NCBI GenBank assembly: GCA_965219915.1
Contig: OZ244794.1
Location: 2,728,001-2,792,000, forward strand
Length of the DNA: 64,000 nt
Direction: 5' to 3'
Origin: Bin80 sp965219915
Lineage (GTDB): Bacteria > Bacteroidota > Rhodothermia > Rhodothermales > Bin80
Part shown: piece after piece, positions 36,617-46,869 of the stretch
How positions within the stretch are numbered: position 1 is the first letter of the stretch
How the letters are laid out: every line of letters starts with the position of its first letter
Made by a program: the position numbers and the translations under genes
Notes under the pieces: generated by a model
What the model was told of the DNA's origin: nothing
Database searches by the model: none
What the model saw: the letters and a program-made list of their open reading frames with translations, nothing else

Positions 36617-37863
36617 AGTGAAGCATCCGTCTCTATACGCCCCGATATCGCCGAGCGAACGCAATCCTCGAGCGAACCATAGACAACCCGCGTCCCCAGC
36701 AGGCCCGGTGCATAGTAGGCATACTTAGCGGAATTGGTCATCAATGTATTGATGGAGTCAGGCAACATTGGACTCGTCAGAATACACGTGTCTACGGTTA
36801 CCGTGCCACCAAAATGAGTTATGGACTCTAAGTAGCCCGCCTTTTCCGCAAGTGCACGTACGATCCGACTGGCCGTAACCAAAAACTGCACCCGATCACA
36901 TTTGAGCTTCCCCTCCACAAGACTGGACAATGCCGCAAATTCCCCCAATGAAAAATGTGGACTGCCCAAGGCCACCATATCCAGTAAATCCCCGTCTGCC
37001 GTGGTTAACTCCTTGCGCGCGGCCCGTAGCTTATCCATCGTTACCTCTACTTTGCGCACGGGCTCCGTACCATCAAATGCCGCATCCATGGTGGGAGCTT
37101 CGGGGGTAACTCCAATGACATGGTAGAGGGCTGTAGCTCCAGAAGAGGCCATTGCCGCACCCAGTGCTTTCAGGTTATCCTCGCCCAGATGTACTTCAAT
37201 CCCTTCTATAACCGGTACCTGTATACCGGCGTCAGCACCAATAAGGTGCCCCAATACTCCATAGAAGCTGTCGTCCTCCTGAAGACCAACTGGTATATTC
37301 TTTAGGCTATAAAGCAATTGTCCTCGCCGATTCTCTGCCAGATGCAAACCCGCCGCAGGGGCCCGCCCAGTTATTGCCGCACATATATCCAACAAATCAG
37401 GATAGCGCGCCGTCCTTGCACCCAATACTGAGTTGATAAAAATGACTGCACTGGACTCTCCCCAGGCCACCTGCTGCCCCATTACCGGGCGCACACTCTC
37501 CTGGTACGGAGCACATGTCCATGTAGGTTTACACCCCATGGACTTATATGCCGCCATCTGCCGTATAGATTTTTCTGCCCAGTCGGCAGGTACTGCCCAG
37601 TGCTTCCAGCCATGCTCGTCAACACCACTAACATTAAGCGTCGTTGGCACAACCACACGCGCATCCCAGTTTGCCAGACGTTCAGCGTACTCAAGCGTCG
37701 CATCACCCTGAAAGAGTGAGCTGTCAATGTGTGCGGCAGTAATGTCCAGGAATTCCCGACCGCCAAAGGCCGGAAGCATACGCACAAGGATTCGCATGGC
37801 CATCTGCCTCGCCTTGCCGCATTCACCATGCAGATCCGCCTTGTCTCTTGGAGTCAGGTTCAT
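36604..37863 (-). CDS. AcnX large subunit (aconitase-X hydro-lyase, DUF521)
   Basis: The 419-residue protein matches AcnX large subunits: early AHIDSSLFQGDATLEYAERL, then TLNVSGVDEHGWKHW, MGCKPTWTCAPYQ, WGESSAVIFINSVLGARTAR, and the late TCILTSPML and TNSAKYAYYAPGLLGTRVVYGS. These regions carry the cluster Cys ligands and substrate residues. The most likely reaction is dehydration of cis-3-hydroxyproline; a mevalonate phosphate role is less likely in this type of organism. No proline racemase or pyrroline reductase gene lies nearby to confirm. Confidence 0.87.
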   Translation of the reverse strand: MNLTPRDKADLHGECGKARQMAMRILVRMLPAFGGREFLDITAAHIDSSLFQGDATLEYAERLANWDARVVVPTTLNVSGVDEHGWKHWAVPADWAEKSIRQMAAYKSMGCKPTWTCAPYQESVRPVMGQQVAWGESSAVIFINSVLGARTARYPDLLDICAAITGRAPAAGLHLAENRRGQLLYSLKNIPVGLQEDDSFYGVLGHLIGADAGIQVPVIEGIEVHLGEDNLKALGAAMASSGATALYHVIGVTPEAPTMDAAFDGTEPVRKVEVTMDKLRAARKELTTADGDLLDMVALGSPHFSLGEFAALSSLVEGKLKCDRVQFLVTASRIVRALAEKAGYLESITHFGGTVTVDTCILTSPMLPDSINTLMTNSAKYAYYAPGLLGTRVVYGSLEDCVRSAISGRIETDASLWDA

Positions 37864-38276
37864 AAAGAGTATCCGCCAAGGTTACATGGCCTTTGTTACA
37901 CAAAATACCGCTGTCCTTCCCCGTTCGTAATTATAGGAATAACACGTACTGAGACTGTTACACAAAGCTATCGAATTTCTTGGATTGGTGCGATCTCAGT
38001 TTGTGGCTCGGTTGTTTGCCCGATCATTCAAACCCCATACCGAATCATTCCGAAATTGCCAATGGTAGTTAACTGACTGGCAATCACGTTGGGCCACACG
38101 ATGGAGGACCCAATGAAGACAATGAACGGGCCCACCGCTGTAACTTTTCAGTGAGCCAGACAAAAATGCACGCTACCCAGCCGATCCGTGTCTGTTGTTG
38201 GACCTTACGTCATATCCCATTCGTGAATGCACCTGCCGAGCCACGGCACTTGAACTGAAGAAAAGAGAAACTTCTG
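37864..38276. other. Intergenic region, nothing recognised
   Basis: The 413 bp between the start of acnX and the stop of the ankyrin gene show no coding pattern or strong hairpin. The acnX promoter presumably lies here. Confidence 0.4.
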
Positions 38277-41200
38277 TTAGAAGAACTCCCACCCCTCAAG
38301 CCATACGTTGTCGGCTGCATAGTCCATAGGCGTCTTGTCGTACCGGTCAAGCGCGTCTGGATCGGCGTCCAAGTCCAACAGAATCGGAAACAGGACCGGA
38401 TTCCGTAGGGCGGCCAGATGAAGCGGAGTCCATCCAGATCTGGCACGCGCATTTACGTCCGCTCCGGCCCGCACGAGCAATTCCAAGACGGCCGGATCAG
38501 GGTTTCCGTATACGGCCCAGTAGAGCGGGGTTGCGCCGGGTCCGTAGGTGTAGTCCAAATCACCGCGAGCGTTGACATCAGCCCCGCCTGCGATTAGCGC
38601 GGCGACTACGGCAGGGTCGCCGCGTTCCATGACGGCCTCGTGCAAGGGCGTCCGGATTCCGGTGTCCTCCGTCAATACAATGGCTCCTCCCCAAGGGGTT
38701 GAAAAAACCCTTCTCGCGTACCTCACCATGCTCTGGCGATTCGACCGTACTTCGTCATTGGCTCCTCGTGCGTTCACTTCAGCCCCGGCCATCAGGAGTG
38801 CCGTTACAATTTCGGGGTTTCCGTTCTTGGCTGCAGCTTCGTGGAGCGGTGTTCTGCCGCCTGGGAGCGGGGCATTCACCTCCCCATCTCGGCTCACAAG
38901 CGCTGCGATAACCGCCGGATTTGAGTTGTAGGCTGCTGCATCGTGAAGCGGCATTCGCCCACCGGCAGCGACTGCATTCACGTTTGCTCCGGCGTCCAGC
39001 AATGCGAGGACGATTCCCGGATGCTCATTGCGAGCGGCCTCGTGCAACGGCGTGACATCCAATTTGGTATAAACCCTGAGCCCCAGAACCGATGCGGTTG
39101 CCCAGGCCTCCACGTCGGCACCAGCCGCAACCAATTCAGCAATCACGGAGGGGTCGCTGTTGTCCCGGGCGGCGTAATGAAGAGGCGTGTAGTTGTCCGC
39201 GTTCCGTGCATTCACGTCCAAGCCAGCATCTACGAGCAGCTTGATTACCATGGGATCCCTAGTCCACGCGGCTGCCACATGGAGCGGGGTCGAACTGGAC
39301 CCGTACGATACTAACTGCCCTGAGTGGTTTCTTACCTGATTATATTGAATCTCGGCCGTAACCTCCGCACCAGACTCAATGCATCGGGCTACGATTTCGG
39401 CCGTTGCAAGGTGGAAGAACACGGGACTTGGCCATTTTTTGCAGTTCGCTGGATCAGCCGCTACTCCCGAGCTGTCCACCAGCGTCGGATCCGCCTCTAG
39501 TTCCAGCAACTGAGCCACCGCAGCGGGGTTTCCCCCCCGTACCGCAGTGTGCAGTGGAGTCTCACCACTTGCGTCGCGTGCGTTTACATCAGCTCCGGCA
39601 CCTACCAGCAACTGAATCATGGCGGGAAACCCCCAGCGCCCAGAGGCCGAATGCAGCGGTGTCTCACCCGAATCCTGGCGTGCATTTGCGTCCGCGCCAG
39701 CGTCAATTAGTACCATCGCCGTGGCTCGATTGTCGAAATGTGCCCCCGCAGCAACGTGCAATGGCGTGATGCCAATTCGGTAACGCGCGTTCACATCAGC
39801 ACCGCCATCCAGCAAAGCCATCGCAGCATCCGGCAACGCAACTGATCGGCGGGAACCACTCGCAACGCTATGGAGAGGGGTATATCTACCAGAACGGCGT
39901 ACGTTGGCATCGACTCCGGCTCCGAGCAGCACTGCTATAGCGTCCGGGAGAAAATGGTGATTCCATTCTTGTTGACCAACTAGGGTAAGCAATGGCGTCT
40001 CCCCAATGTAGTCAACTGAATTGAACCACATTCCGTCCGTCAGGCACTTTTTGAGCCGACCAACCGGTGCGACCGCAAACAGATTATGGTTCGTCCAATC
40101 GCAAACCGGAAAAGCTGGGGGTGTCATCGTTACGAAACCAGGTTCAGGGAGCGCTCCCAATTCCAGAAGCTTGTTCACGAGCCGGATATTTCCACGTCTT
40201 GACACGCTCTGGAGCGCTGTCATGCCTTGATCGTTACGCGCATCTATGTCCGATCCAGCACGAACCAGCATAGCGACGATCGCTGTGTCATGTTCGTACA
40301 CAGCAAAACCCTCGGGACCATCTCCCGTTATAAGCTTCGGGGGTGTGTTGAAAGAATGGGCCCACCCCCTCGACCACCTTGCCCTCGTGCTAATTCCCAC
40401 ACGATGCAAGGGCGTATCACCACCCTCGGTCCGTGCATTGACGTCGGCACCCGCGTCCAGCAGCGCCCGAACGGTAGCTTGGTTTATCTCAGCGGATGCA
40501 ATATGTAAGGGTGTGGCACCCACGGTGTCTGGAGCGTTGACCTCCGCACCACCGGCCAGGAGAGCGTGAATTAGCGAGAGGCCGTCATCATGACGGGCCA
40601 ACAGGTGAAGCGGGGTTTCGCCGCTTTCCGCGCGCGCATTTACGTCAGCTCCCGCCTCAATCAGTGCTTCTATCATGGGCGCCGTGGCCTTCATCCAGTC
40701 CCTCGCAGCGAAGTGCAGTGGAGTCCATCCGTTCAAGTCCTTCGCGGTCGGATCCGCCCCCCGTTCCAGCAACCAGACAACGGGCTCTTCGGCACTTGAT
40801 CGCAATGAAGATCGCATTGCAGCGTGTAGCGGAGTCTGGTTCGACGCGTTGAGCGCATTCACATCCGCACCGGCGTCCATGAGAAACTTGACGGTGGCAT
40901 CGCGCCCAGAACGAAGTGCCCAGTGCAACGGGGTGTCGCCATCTCTATCCCGCGCGTCCAATTCCGCTCCGTGTTCAAGAAGTGCGCGGGCATATTCGCG
41001 CCTGTTATTCGATGTTGCCCGGTGTAGCGGAGTCGCGCCATGCTCGTCCCTAGCTTCTATGTCCGCGCCCGCCTCAAGCAACATAACTGCAGTCGCAACA
41101 TCGCCCCAATTAGCCAATCGGTGCAGCGGCGTCATCTTGCGCTTATCCCGTTCATTAGGATTCGCCCCTGCGTCCAACAGCAGAGCCAACGCGTCGTGAT

Positions 41201-44200
41201 GCGCCTGCCGCGACCCTTCTCCGATCACCAGATCCAGTGGAAACACGCCATCGGGATTGCGCACATTGATATCCATACCAGATGCTATGCATTCACGGAG
41301 TCCTTCAAAGTCAATGTATTCACGGAACAACCGAGAATACCAATTCTCACAATTGCGAGGCTCGGAGGTCGTGCTGCGGTCATTTTGCGCCATCGGATCA
41401 GCACCCAGCTCCAAAAGCATTGAGACTACGGAATTGTGGTTGTGCCATGCGATATGCAAGGGAGTATTGCCCATATGATCTTTGGCGTTCACATTGGCTC
41501 CGGCCGCCACCAGTGCAGCAATCAAGGATGCATTCTCGTATTCAGCCGCCTCGTGCAAGGGTGTGCGCCCCCTGAAATCGCGAGCATTCACGTCTGCACC
41601 AGTCGCCAGAATAGTATCAAGCGCATCAGTGCCATAGAGCGAGTACAGATGCAGGGGCGTTCGACCCCATGCATCCGTCAGATCCACGTCGGCACCGGCC
41701 GCCAGAAGCGCCATAACAACACTTTCACCCCGCATCCCGAAAAGCGGCGTCGCACCCTTCCAGTCCCTTGCATTAACATCCGCACCGACTTCCAATAGCG
41801 CTGCTACAGCCGCAGTATCAGAGGCGATGTGCAATGGGGTCTCGCTGTTGTGGCTTCGAGCATTAACGTCCGCGCCCGCCTCCAGAAGCATGGCAAGTAT
41901 CGCTGGACGACCAAACGCACGCCGAGCATGTAGCGGAGTCTTGCCCCATTGGTCAGCCGCATTGGGGTCTGCACCCGCCTCCAGCAGGACGGCCACAACA
42001 GACGAATCTGCGACACGAACCGCAAAATGCAGGGGCGTCATGCCGTATTGGTTGCGAGTATTTACGTCGTGCCCGGCAGCAATACACGCAGCCATCTGTT
42101 CGGGGTTGGCCGTTCTCAGGAATCCTTCGGTGCCCCAGTTTTCGCAAATGGTGGGATCAGCCACGACGCCGGCATCGTTCAGCGCAAGAGGATCTGCCCC
42201 TAGATCCAACAGCTTCTGCACCACGTCACGGCGCGAAGTCGACCGAAAACGTCTCTCCCAGACAGCATGCAGAGGCGTGTTACCGGCGTCGTCACGGGCA
42301 TTCACATCGGCCCCTGCCACCACCAGTGCAGCCACCATGGATTCTTTGCCTTTTTCAGCCGCCTCGTGGAGTGCGGTCCGTCCATCCCGCGCCCGCGCGT
42401 GCACATCGGTCCCGGCTTCGGCCAAGAGCACAATGGTATCAGGATCATCCCCCCATCCTGCCACTTCGTGTAACGGAGTCCTGTTGTCGTGGTCCCGTGC
42501 ATGCGGGTTTGCCCCCGCGGCCAGCAGGGCAGTAACGCGGGCAGAAGAGCCGCCGTGGCCAGCCGCCGCATGCAAGGGAGTCTTTCCTCTTCCGTCGCGT
42601 GCATTCACGTCTGCACCCAAAGCCACCAGCGCAGCAACATGGATCGGGTGACGATTTATATGCAGTATGGTTCTATTGTTTCGCTCGCGTGCATCTATAT
42701 CCGCTCCTGCCTCCAAAAACATAGAAACAAAGGAGCGTTTGGGAGGATTATAGGACGTGAGCAGTTTATGGAGAGGGGGTCTGCCCCCGTCGTCCCGAGA
42801 GTTCACGTCCGCACCTGCGGCCAAGAGCGCGGCCGCGACAGATTCTTCGTTATACGCAGACGCTGCAGCATGGAGCGGTGTCTCGCCTCGGCGGTCTCGA
42901 GCCTCCAGGTCGGCACCCGCAGCCAAGAGAGCATTAATCGCAGCAGGATATTGCCTTGCTTCGTGCAGAGGAGTTCGCAAAACGTCGTCTCGCGCATCCA
43001 GATTTGCCCCTGCCTCCAAAAGCACATGAATCATGACCGTATCCCCTCTCCCTGCCGCCGCGTGCAGAGGGGTCCGGCCATTGTAGCCTAGAGCATTAAC
43101 GTCTGCACCCGCTTCGAGCAACGCCGTCACCATGGTGAGATTGTTGTATTCAATCGCAGCGTGCAGCCGGGTGGATTCGTAAGTACCTCGAGCGTTTATG
43201 TCCCAACCGGACTCCACGCACCTGCCCACTCGGTCAGCATCTGCCCACTTAGCGAACTCCCGAGTACTCCAGTTTTCGCAGTGCGTGGGATCGGCAGGCT
43301 GGCCCTCGTTATTACGCGCCTCGGGATTCGCCCCGAGGTCCAATAGTGTGGGGACCATTTCGGGGTTGAAATTGGACCACGATGCATGCAGAGGCGTGTT
43401 GCCATCAGAGTCCCTGGCATTCAAATCTGCGCCGACAGCTACGAGTGCGGCAACAAAGGCAAGATCTCGATTCTTCGCAGCGGCTAGGTGTAGTGGAGTC
43501 CTGGCACTCTGGTCGCGCGCATGGATGTCAGCTCCCGCCTTCAGCAGCACCCCAATGACATGAGAATCAATACCGTGGCCTGCGGCCTCGTGTACGGGAG
43601 TACTGCCGCGGTTGTCCCGCGCGTTCAGGTTCACCCCAGCCTGGATCAGCATGGCAATGATGCTGAAATCCCATCGACTTGCCGCCCAGTGCAAGGGAGT
43701 TTTCCCGTCTTCTGGGCTCTTCGCGTGCGGATCCGCCCCTGCCTCCAGTAGCAATGCCACGATGGTAGAAGACCCACCCAAATAAATATAGCGCGGGAGG
43801 ATTGTCTCCCGGTTCCCCACAGCTGTAGTGTCCAAGATCGCTTCTGGCGCAACCTTCCGCCAGGAAGGATTCTCGCGTATGGCAATTTTGAGAGGAGTGG
43901 CGCCCCGCTCGTTCGCCGCATTCGGATCCGCGTCAGCTTTCAGCAGTAACGCAACCTTGGTGGAATCCTCTGCCCTGACTGCTTGATGCAGAGGGGTATC
44001 CCCCTCCACGCTGCGCGTGTTCACATCCCATCCAGACTCAATACACGCTACCACGCCGTCTGCATCCGCAACTTCAGCGAATGCCCTGGTGGTCCAATTC
44101 TCACAGTGTGTCGGATCGGCCACCTGCCCGTGGTAGTTGCGTGCCGAGGGATCGGCCCCCAACTCCAGCAGCTTCATGACAACACGGCCATGCTGGTTCG

Positions 44201-44501
44201 ACAAAGATGCATGCAGGGGCGTGTTGCCAGCAGTGTCTCTGAAATTAGGATCGGATCCAGCCGCAACCAAAACTTCAATAACGTCCGGCCTTGGACTTGA
44301 AGCCGCTGCCTCGTGCAAGGGTATCCTGCCGTTCTCGTCACGTTCAGCAACGTCTGCTCCAGCCTCAATGCAGTTCGTAACCTCCTCGGCTGTAGCGCCC
44401 CAAAAGAAGTGCCGAGAAGCCCAGTCATCACAGGCTTCCTGACTGGCGGCAGAAGACGCGCAGAGACAACCGAACGCAGTGACCAAAATGAACGGCCTCA
44501 T
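38277..44501 (-). CDS. Giant secreted ankyrin-repeat protein with seven Cys/Trp modules
   Basis: The 2074-residue protein has a signal peptide (residues 1-21, ASSAASQ). Roughly fifty ankyrin repeats of about 33 residues follow (TPLHxAA...VxALLxAGADVNARD). The repeat arrays are broken by seven copies of a module of about 30 residues with two cysteines, reading CENW...F...CIESGxDVN. The first Cys falls near residues 24, 133, 408, 786, 1051, 1467 and 1687. Most preceding arrays end LLxLGADPxAxNxxG. Secretion plus paired Cys suggests disulfide-stapled caps. Ankyrin repeats bind proteins; secreted arrays are common in host-associated bacteria. The partner and role are unknown. Confidence 0.92.
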   Translation of the reverse strand: MRPFILVTAFGCLCASSAASQEACDDWASRHFFWGATAEEVTNCIEAGADVAERDENGRIPLHEAAASSPRPDVIEVLVAAGSDPNFRDTAGNTPLHASLSNQHGRVVMKLLELGADPSARNYHGQVADPTHCENWTTRAFAEVADADGVVACIESGWDVNTRSVEGDTPLHQAVRAEDSTKVALLLKADADPNAANERGATPLKIAIRENPSWRKVAPEAILDTTAVGNRETILPRYIYLGGSSTIVALLLEAGADPHAKSPEDGKTPLHWAASRWDFSIIAMLIQAGVNLNARDNRGSTPVHEAAGHGIDSHVIGVLLKAGADIHARDQSARTPLHLAAAKNRDLAFVAALVAVGADLNARDSDGNTPLHASWSNFNPEMVPTLLDLGANPEARNNEGQPADPTHCENWSTREFAKWADADRVGRCVESGWDINARGTYESTRLHAAIEYNNLTMVTALLEAGADVNALGYNGRTPLHAAAGRGDTVMIHVLLEAGANLDARDDVLRTPLHEARQYPAAINALLAAGADLEARDRRGETPLHAAASAYNEESVAAALLAAGADVNSRDDGGRPPLHKLLTSYNPPKRSFVSMFLEAGADIDARERNNRTILHINRHPIHVAALVALGADVNARDGRGKTPLHAAAGHGGSSARVTALLAAGANPHARDHDNRTPLHEVAGWGDDPDTIVLLAEAGTDVHARARDGRTALHEAAEKGKESMVAALVVAGADVNARDDAGNTPLHAVWERRFRSTSRRDVVQKLLDLGADPLALNDAGVVADPTICENWGTEGFLRTANPEQMAACIAAGHDVNTRNQYGMTPLHFAVRVADSSVVAVLLEAGADPNAADQWGKTPLHARRAFGRPAILAMLLEAGADVNARSHNSETPLHIASDTAAVAALLEVGADVNARDWKGATPLFGMRGESVVMALLAAGADVDLTDAWGRTPLHLYSLYGTDALDTILATGADVNARDFRGRTPLHEAAEYENASLIAALVAAGANVNAKDHMGNTPLHIAWHNHNSVVSMLLELGADPMAQNDRSTTSEPRNCENWYSRLFREYIDFEGLRECIASGMDINVRNPDGVFPLDLVIGEGSRQAHHDALALLLDAGANPNERDKRKMTPLHRLANWGDVATAVMLLEAGADIEARDEHGATPLHRATSNNRREYARALLEHGAELDARDRDGDTPLHWALRSGRDATVKFLMDAGADVNALNASNQTPLHAAMRSSLRSSAEEPVVWLLERGADPTAKDLNGWTPLHFAARDWMKATAPMIEALIEAGADVNARAESGETPLHLLARHDDGLSLIHALLAGGAEVNAPDTVGATPLHIASAEINQATVRALLDAGADVNARTEGGDTPLHRVGISTRARWSRGWAHSFNTPPKLITGDGPEGFAVYEHDTAIVAMLVRAGSDIDARNDQGMTALQSVSRRGNIRLVNKLLELGALPEPGFVTMTPPAFPVCDWTNHNLFAVAPVGRLKKCLTDGMWFNSVDYIGETPLLTLVGQQEWNHHFLPDAIAVLLGAGVDANVRRSGRYTPLHSVASGSRRSVALPDAAMALLDGGADVNARYRIGITPLHVAAGAHFDNRATAMVLIDAGADANARQDSGETPLHSASGRWGFPAMIQLLVGAGADVNARDASGETPLHTAVRGGNPAAVAQLLELEADPTLVDSSGVAADPANCKKWPSPVFFHLATAEIVARCIESGAEVTAEIQYNQVRNHSGQLVSYGSSSTPLHVAAAWTRDPMVIKLLVDAGLDVNARNADNYTPLHYAARDNSDPSVIAELVAAGADVEAWATASVLGLRVYTKLDVTPLHEAARNEHPGIVLALLDAGANVNAVAAGGRMPLHDAAAYNSNPAVIAALVSRDGEVNAPLPGGRTPLHEAAAKNGNPEIVTALLMAGAEVNARGANDEVRSNRQSMVRYARRVFSTPWGGAIVLTEDTGIRTPLHEAVMERGDPAVVAALIAGGADVNARGDLDYTYGPGATPLYWAVYGNPDPAVLELLVRAGADVNARARSGWTPLHLAALRNPVLFPILLDLDADPDALDRYDKTPMDYAADNVWLEGWEFF

Positions 44502-44889
44502 CGCTCTGTTTGCGTTAATTCTTTAGCTCAATGTATAATACGGCTACCCTGAATACTTATCACGACCTTGTCACGCAGGTAGCAACGTGGAAAGTTGGCT
44601 AGGGTTCAGTCAGGGTGGTACGGTTTGGAGTGTAAAGTGCGGTTTCGCCTCGGCCATATAGACCGCAAACGAGGCCATGCACGCAAACTTGTGCGCTTGA
44701 CCGGGGGAAATCCCGAGTCTGTTAGTATCGACGGCGCAGTCCAATCCCATGCGGTATTTCCTTTGTATTGATTGGGACGTATGTACCTGAAAAGAGCTTA
44801 ATCCGTTTTTTCTTATTCGTCGAACAGGTTCATAATAACTTTTATCCTATCCCACTCAATAGCTGGTAGAAAACTTCATTTGCCCAAAA
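44502..44889. other. Intergenic region upstream of the ankyrin gene
   Basis: The 388 bp contain no coding pattern I recognise. The ankyrin-gene promoter should lie in the proximal A+T-rich part. Confidence 0.4.
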
Positions 44890-45207
44890 TTACTCCGAAA
44901 CGACACCTGACCAGCCTGGCAGAGATTTTTCTCGGGCGGCATTGATCGCTGGTCCGAAGATATCCCGAGAACCAATCTCATTTTCAAGAACAAGAATCAT
45001 GGATGAGATTTTCCATTGGCCTTGTTGCTTCACAAAGTCAAATTTATGAATCCCGGTAGCCTGCCAAATCTCTTCTTCCATCCAGTGGAAGGCTACCATA
45101 TCTGCAGTGGCAGTAGCAGAAGTGCCAAATAATTTGGCCTCGATGCTGAATACAGCATGGCGCGTTTGATCAAATCCAAGTAGCACAGTAGCTCTTCCGG
45201 CCATCAA
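44890..45207 (-). CDS. NTF2/SnoaL-like protein, probably C-terminal half
   Basis: The 105-residue product has an NTF2-like C-terminal pattern: strand RHAVFSIEAKLFGTSATATA, then HKFDFVKQQGQWKISSM. It lacks the N-terminal helices and cone of a complete NTF2 fold, and it overlaps the upstream open frame by 4 nt. Either it is the second half of a frameshifted gene or a short family member. No function can be given. Confidence 0.45.
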   Translation of the reverse strand: MMAGRATVLLGFDQTRHAVFSIEAKLFGTSATATADMVAFHWMEEEIWQATGIHKFDFVKQQGQWKISSMILVLENEIGSRDIFGPAINAAREKSLPGWSGVVSE

Positions 45208-45452
45208 TAATTATGACTTTGATCAATGGCTCCGAATTCCGACAGTCCCAATTGTTCTATATACTTTGATCTTTTTTCCTCCACGTCTCCCGACAATAAT
45301 TGGAATAGAAACCTCAGAGATAGAATCCAGTGACGTGACAATAGGTCTTCAAATTGGAAGAAATAGAGAAAGTGCCCAGTGTCGACCCTATACAACTCGG
45401 CCATTACGCTTATTGCTAAATCCGTTAAATTCACAATCGCCTGCTTTGGCAC
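45204..45452 (-). pseudogene. Possible N-terminal half of a broken NTF2-like gene
   Basis: This 82-codon frame starts 24 bp from the divergent isomerase-like gene. Its first half (AIVNLTDLAISVMAELYRVDTGHF) could be the N-terminal helix pair of an NTF2-like protein. The second half shows no family pattern, and a frameshift would be needed to join it to the following ORF. It could also be non-coding. Confidence 0.3.
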
Positions 45453-45475
45453 GACCTTTACTTACATTGTTGACC

Positions 45476-46450
45476 ATGATCACCCGAAGAAACTTTATCA
45501 AACTAGCTACTGCAACGCCTTTTGGCATTGCGCTCAGTACACCACGCGTACGCACGGTGCAAACCCAATCGCAGATTGAACGTGTAGGCGTGGGGTTGTT
45601 TACGATTCCGAAGTTGCTGGAAGAGGACTTTTCGGGTACTATGGCAAGGCTGGCCTCCATTGGCTATAAGGAAGTAGAATTGTTTGGCCCCTACCCCTAT
45701 ACCGTGCCGGAGGTAGTAGCCACCTGGGAGCCTATAGCCCAATCAATCGGTCTCTCCCAGAGCGGCTATTACGGGCGTTCCCCGCGGGAGGTCCGTGACA
45801 TTCTGGATGCCAACGGCCTTACCTCGCCTTCCATGCATATTGATCTCGGGACCCTCCAAACCCGGCTGGACGAAGTGGCCGAGGCTTCACAGGTGCTGGG
45901 ACACCGATACGCCGGTATCGCAGCCATCCCCCCGGAACTGCGCACAAACTTGGATGATTACCGGCGAATTGCCGATACCTTCAATGAAGTCGGCCTGGCC
46001 ATGAAGGAGGTGGGGCTCCAGTTTCTCTACCACAACCATGGCTACGGGCTTGTGGAGATGGAAGGCAGTATTCCATTTAATCTGATCCTGGACCGCACGG
46101 ACCCAGACCTGGTCGTCATGGAAATGGATGTCTTCTGGATGACGGCGGGACGGGCCGATCCGGTGGAGTACCTGAATGCCTATCCCGGTCGCTTTAAGCT
46201 TATGCACATCAAGGACATGACCGAATTGGTCCGATTTGAGGGTGACGGGGGCGATCCATCCCAGTGGATACCGCTTTTTCCCAAAATGACGGATGCCGGT
46301 GAAGGAGTGCTGGATCTTGACGAGATCCTTAAAGTGGCATCCGTGACCGGTGTGGAGCACTTCTATCTTGAGCGTGATCTTGCTCCCGACCCCGATCAGA
46401 CACTCAATGGCAGTTATGAGTACCTGTCGTCAATTGCTCCTGCAGAATAA
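45476..46450 (+). CDS. Secreted TIM-barrel sugar phosphate isomerase/epimerase-like protein (intact copy)
   Basis: The 324-residue protein starts at ATG 45476 with a Tat-like leader (MITRRNFIKLATATPFG); the open frame upstream has no family character. The rest matches the xylose-isomerase-like TIM barrel: GVGLFTIPKLL, YKEVELFGPYPY, SMHIDLGTLQTRLDE, LQFLYHNHGYGL, VVMEMDVFWMTAGRADP, RFKLMHIKDM and HFYLERDLAPDPDQTL. His, Glu and Asp metal ligands lie in the HNH, MEMD and HIKD motifs. Such exported family members process sugars or their derivatives. A nearly identical but broken copy lies at 48460-51656. Confidence 0.88.
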   Translation: MITRRNFIKLATATPFGIALSTPRVRTVQTQSQIERVGVGLFTIPKLLEEDFSGTMARLASIGYKEVELFGPYPYTVPEVVATWEPIAQSIGLSQSGYYGRSPREVRDILDANGLTSPSMHIDLGTLQTRLDEVAEASQVLGHRYAGIAAIPPELRTNLDDYRRIADTFNEVGLAMKEVGLQFLYHNHGYGLVEMEGSIPFNLILDRTDPDLVVMEMDVFWMTAGRADPVEYLNAYPGRFKLMHIKDMTELVRFEGDGGDPSQWIPLFPKMTDAGEGVLDLDEILKVASVTGVEHFYLERDLAPDPDQTLNGSYEYLSSIAPAE

Positions 46451-46869
46451 CGGCGGACGTCGGACTTCCAAAGAGATGGATGCCCAATACTGCACTTGGA
46501 CAACCCCTTGATCACCCCCAACATGCGTGCGTGAGTCATGGCTTATGGAGAAGCGCTTGGCACGGTAGGAGAATCCACGAAATTTTCTTGCGCAAATCGG
46601 CATCCTCCCGATGAATGCGCGTTTACAGATCGTGGCAGCTTCACACCAATCCGAATCATGCGTTTCCGTCCTTCGGGAACCAATACTCGAATACCAGACT
46701 GATTGACCATCAAAGCCGCCAAGTCGCTACTCCATAAGTCAAGTTGAACATTCCGATATAAATTACGGGAATCATAGCGCCTCATGATTTCTTATTTCTT
46801 TGGAATGAAAAGTCCCACTATACCTGCATAACAGGATCCAACTACGGGCGATATCTACGATTTCGGTTA
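46451..46869. other. Spacer behind the intact isomerase-like gene
   Basis: The first 45-50 bp after the stop resemble the sequence after the second copy (CCAAxGAGATGGxxxCCCAATACTG), so the duplicated unit extends past the gene. A minus ORF at 46543-46785 shows no family. Nothing else was recognised. Confidence 0.4.

Noticed and set aside
41827..42651. 274-codon plus-strand ORF and several similar ones within the ankyrin gene
   Set aside because: They are antisense to the repeat gene. The periodic codon use of ankyrin repeats leaves the opposite frames open, and the translations show only repeat echoes.
38400..44400. Regularly spaced repeats that could suggest a CRISPR array
   Set aside because: The spacing is about 99 bp (33 codons), units are diverged, and they encode ankyrin repeats in one continuous frame.
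46543..46785. 80-codon minus ORF behind the isomerase-like gene
   Set aside because: No recognisable motif, and it lies in a zone of gene remnants.
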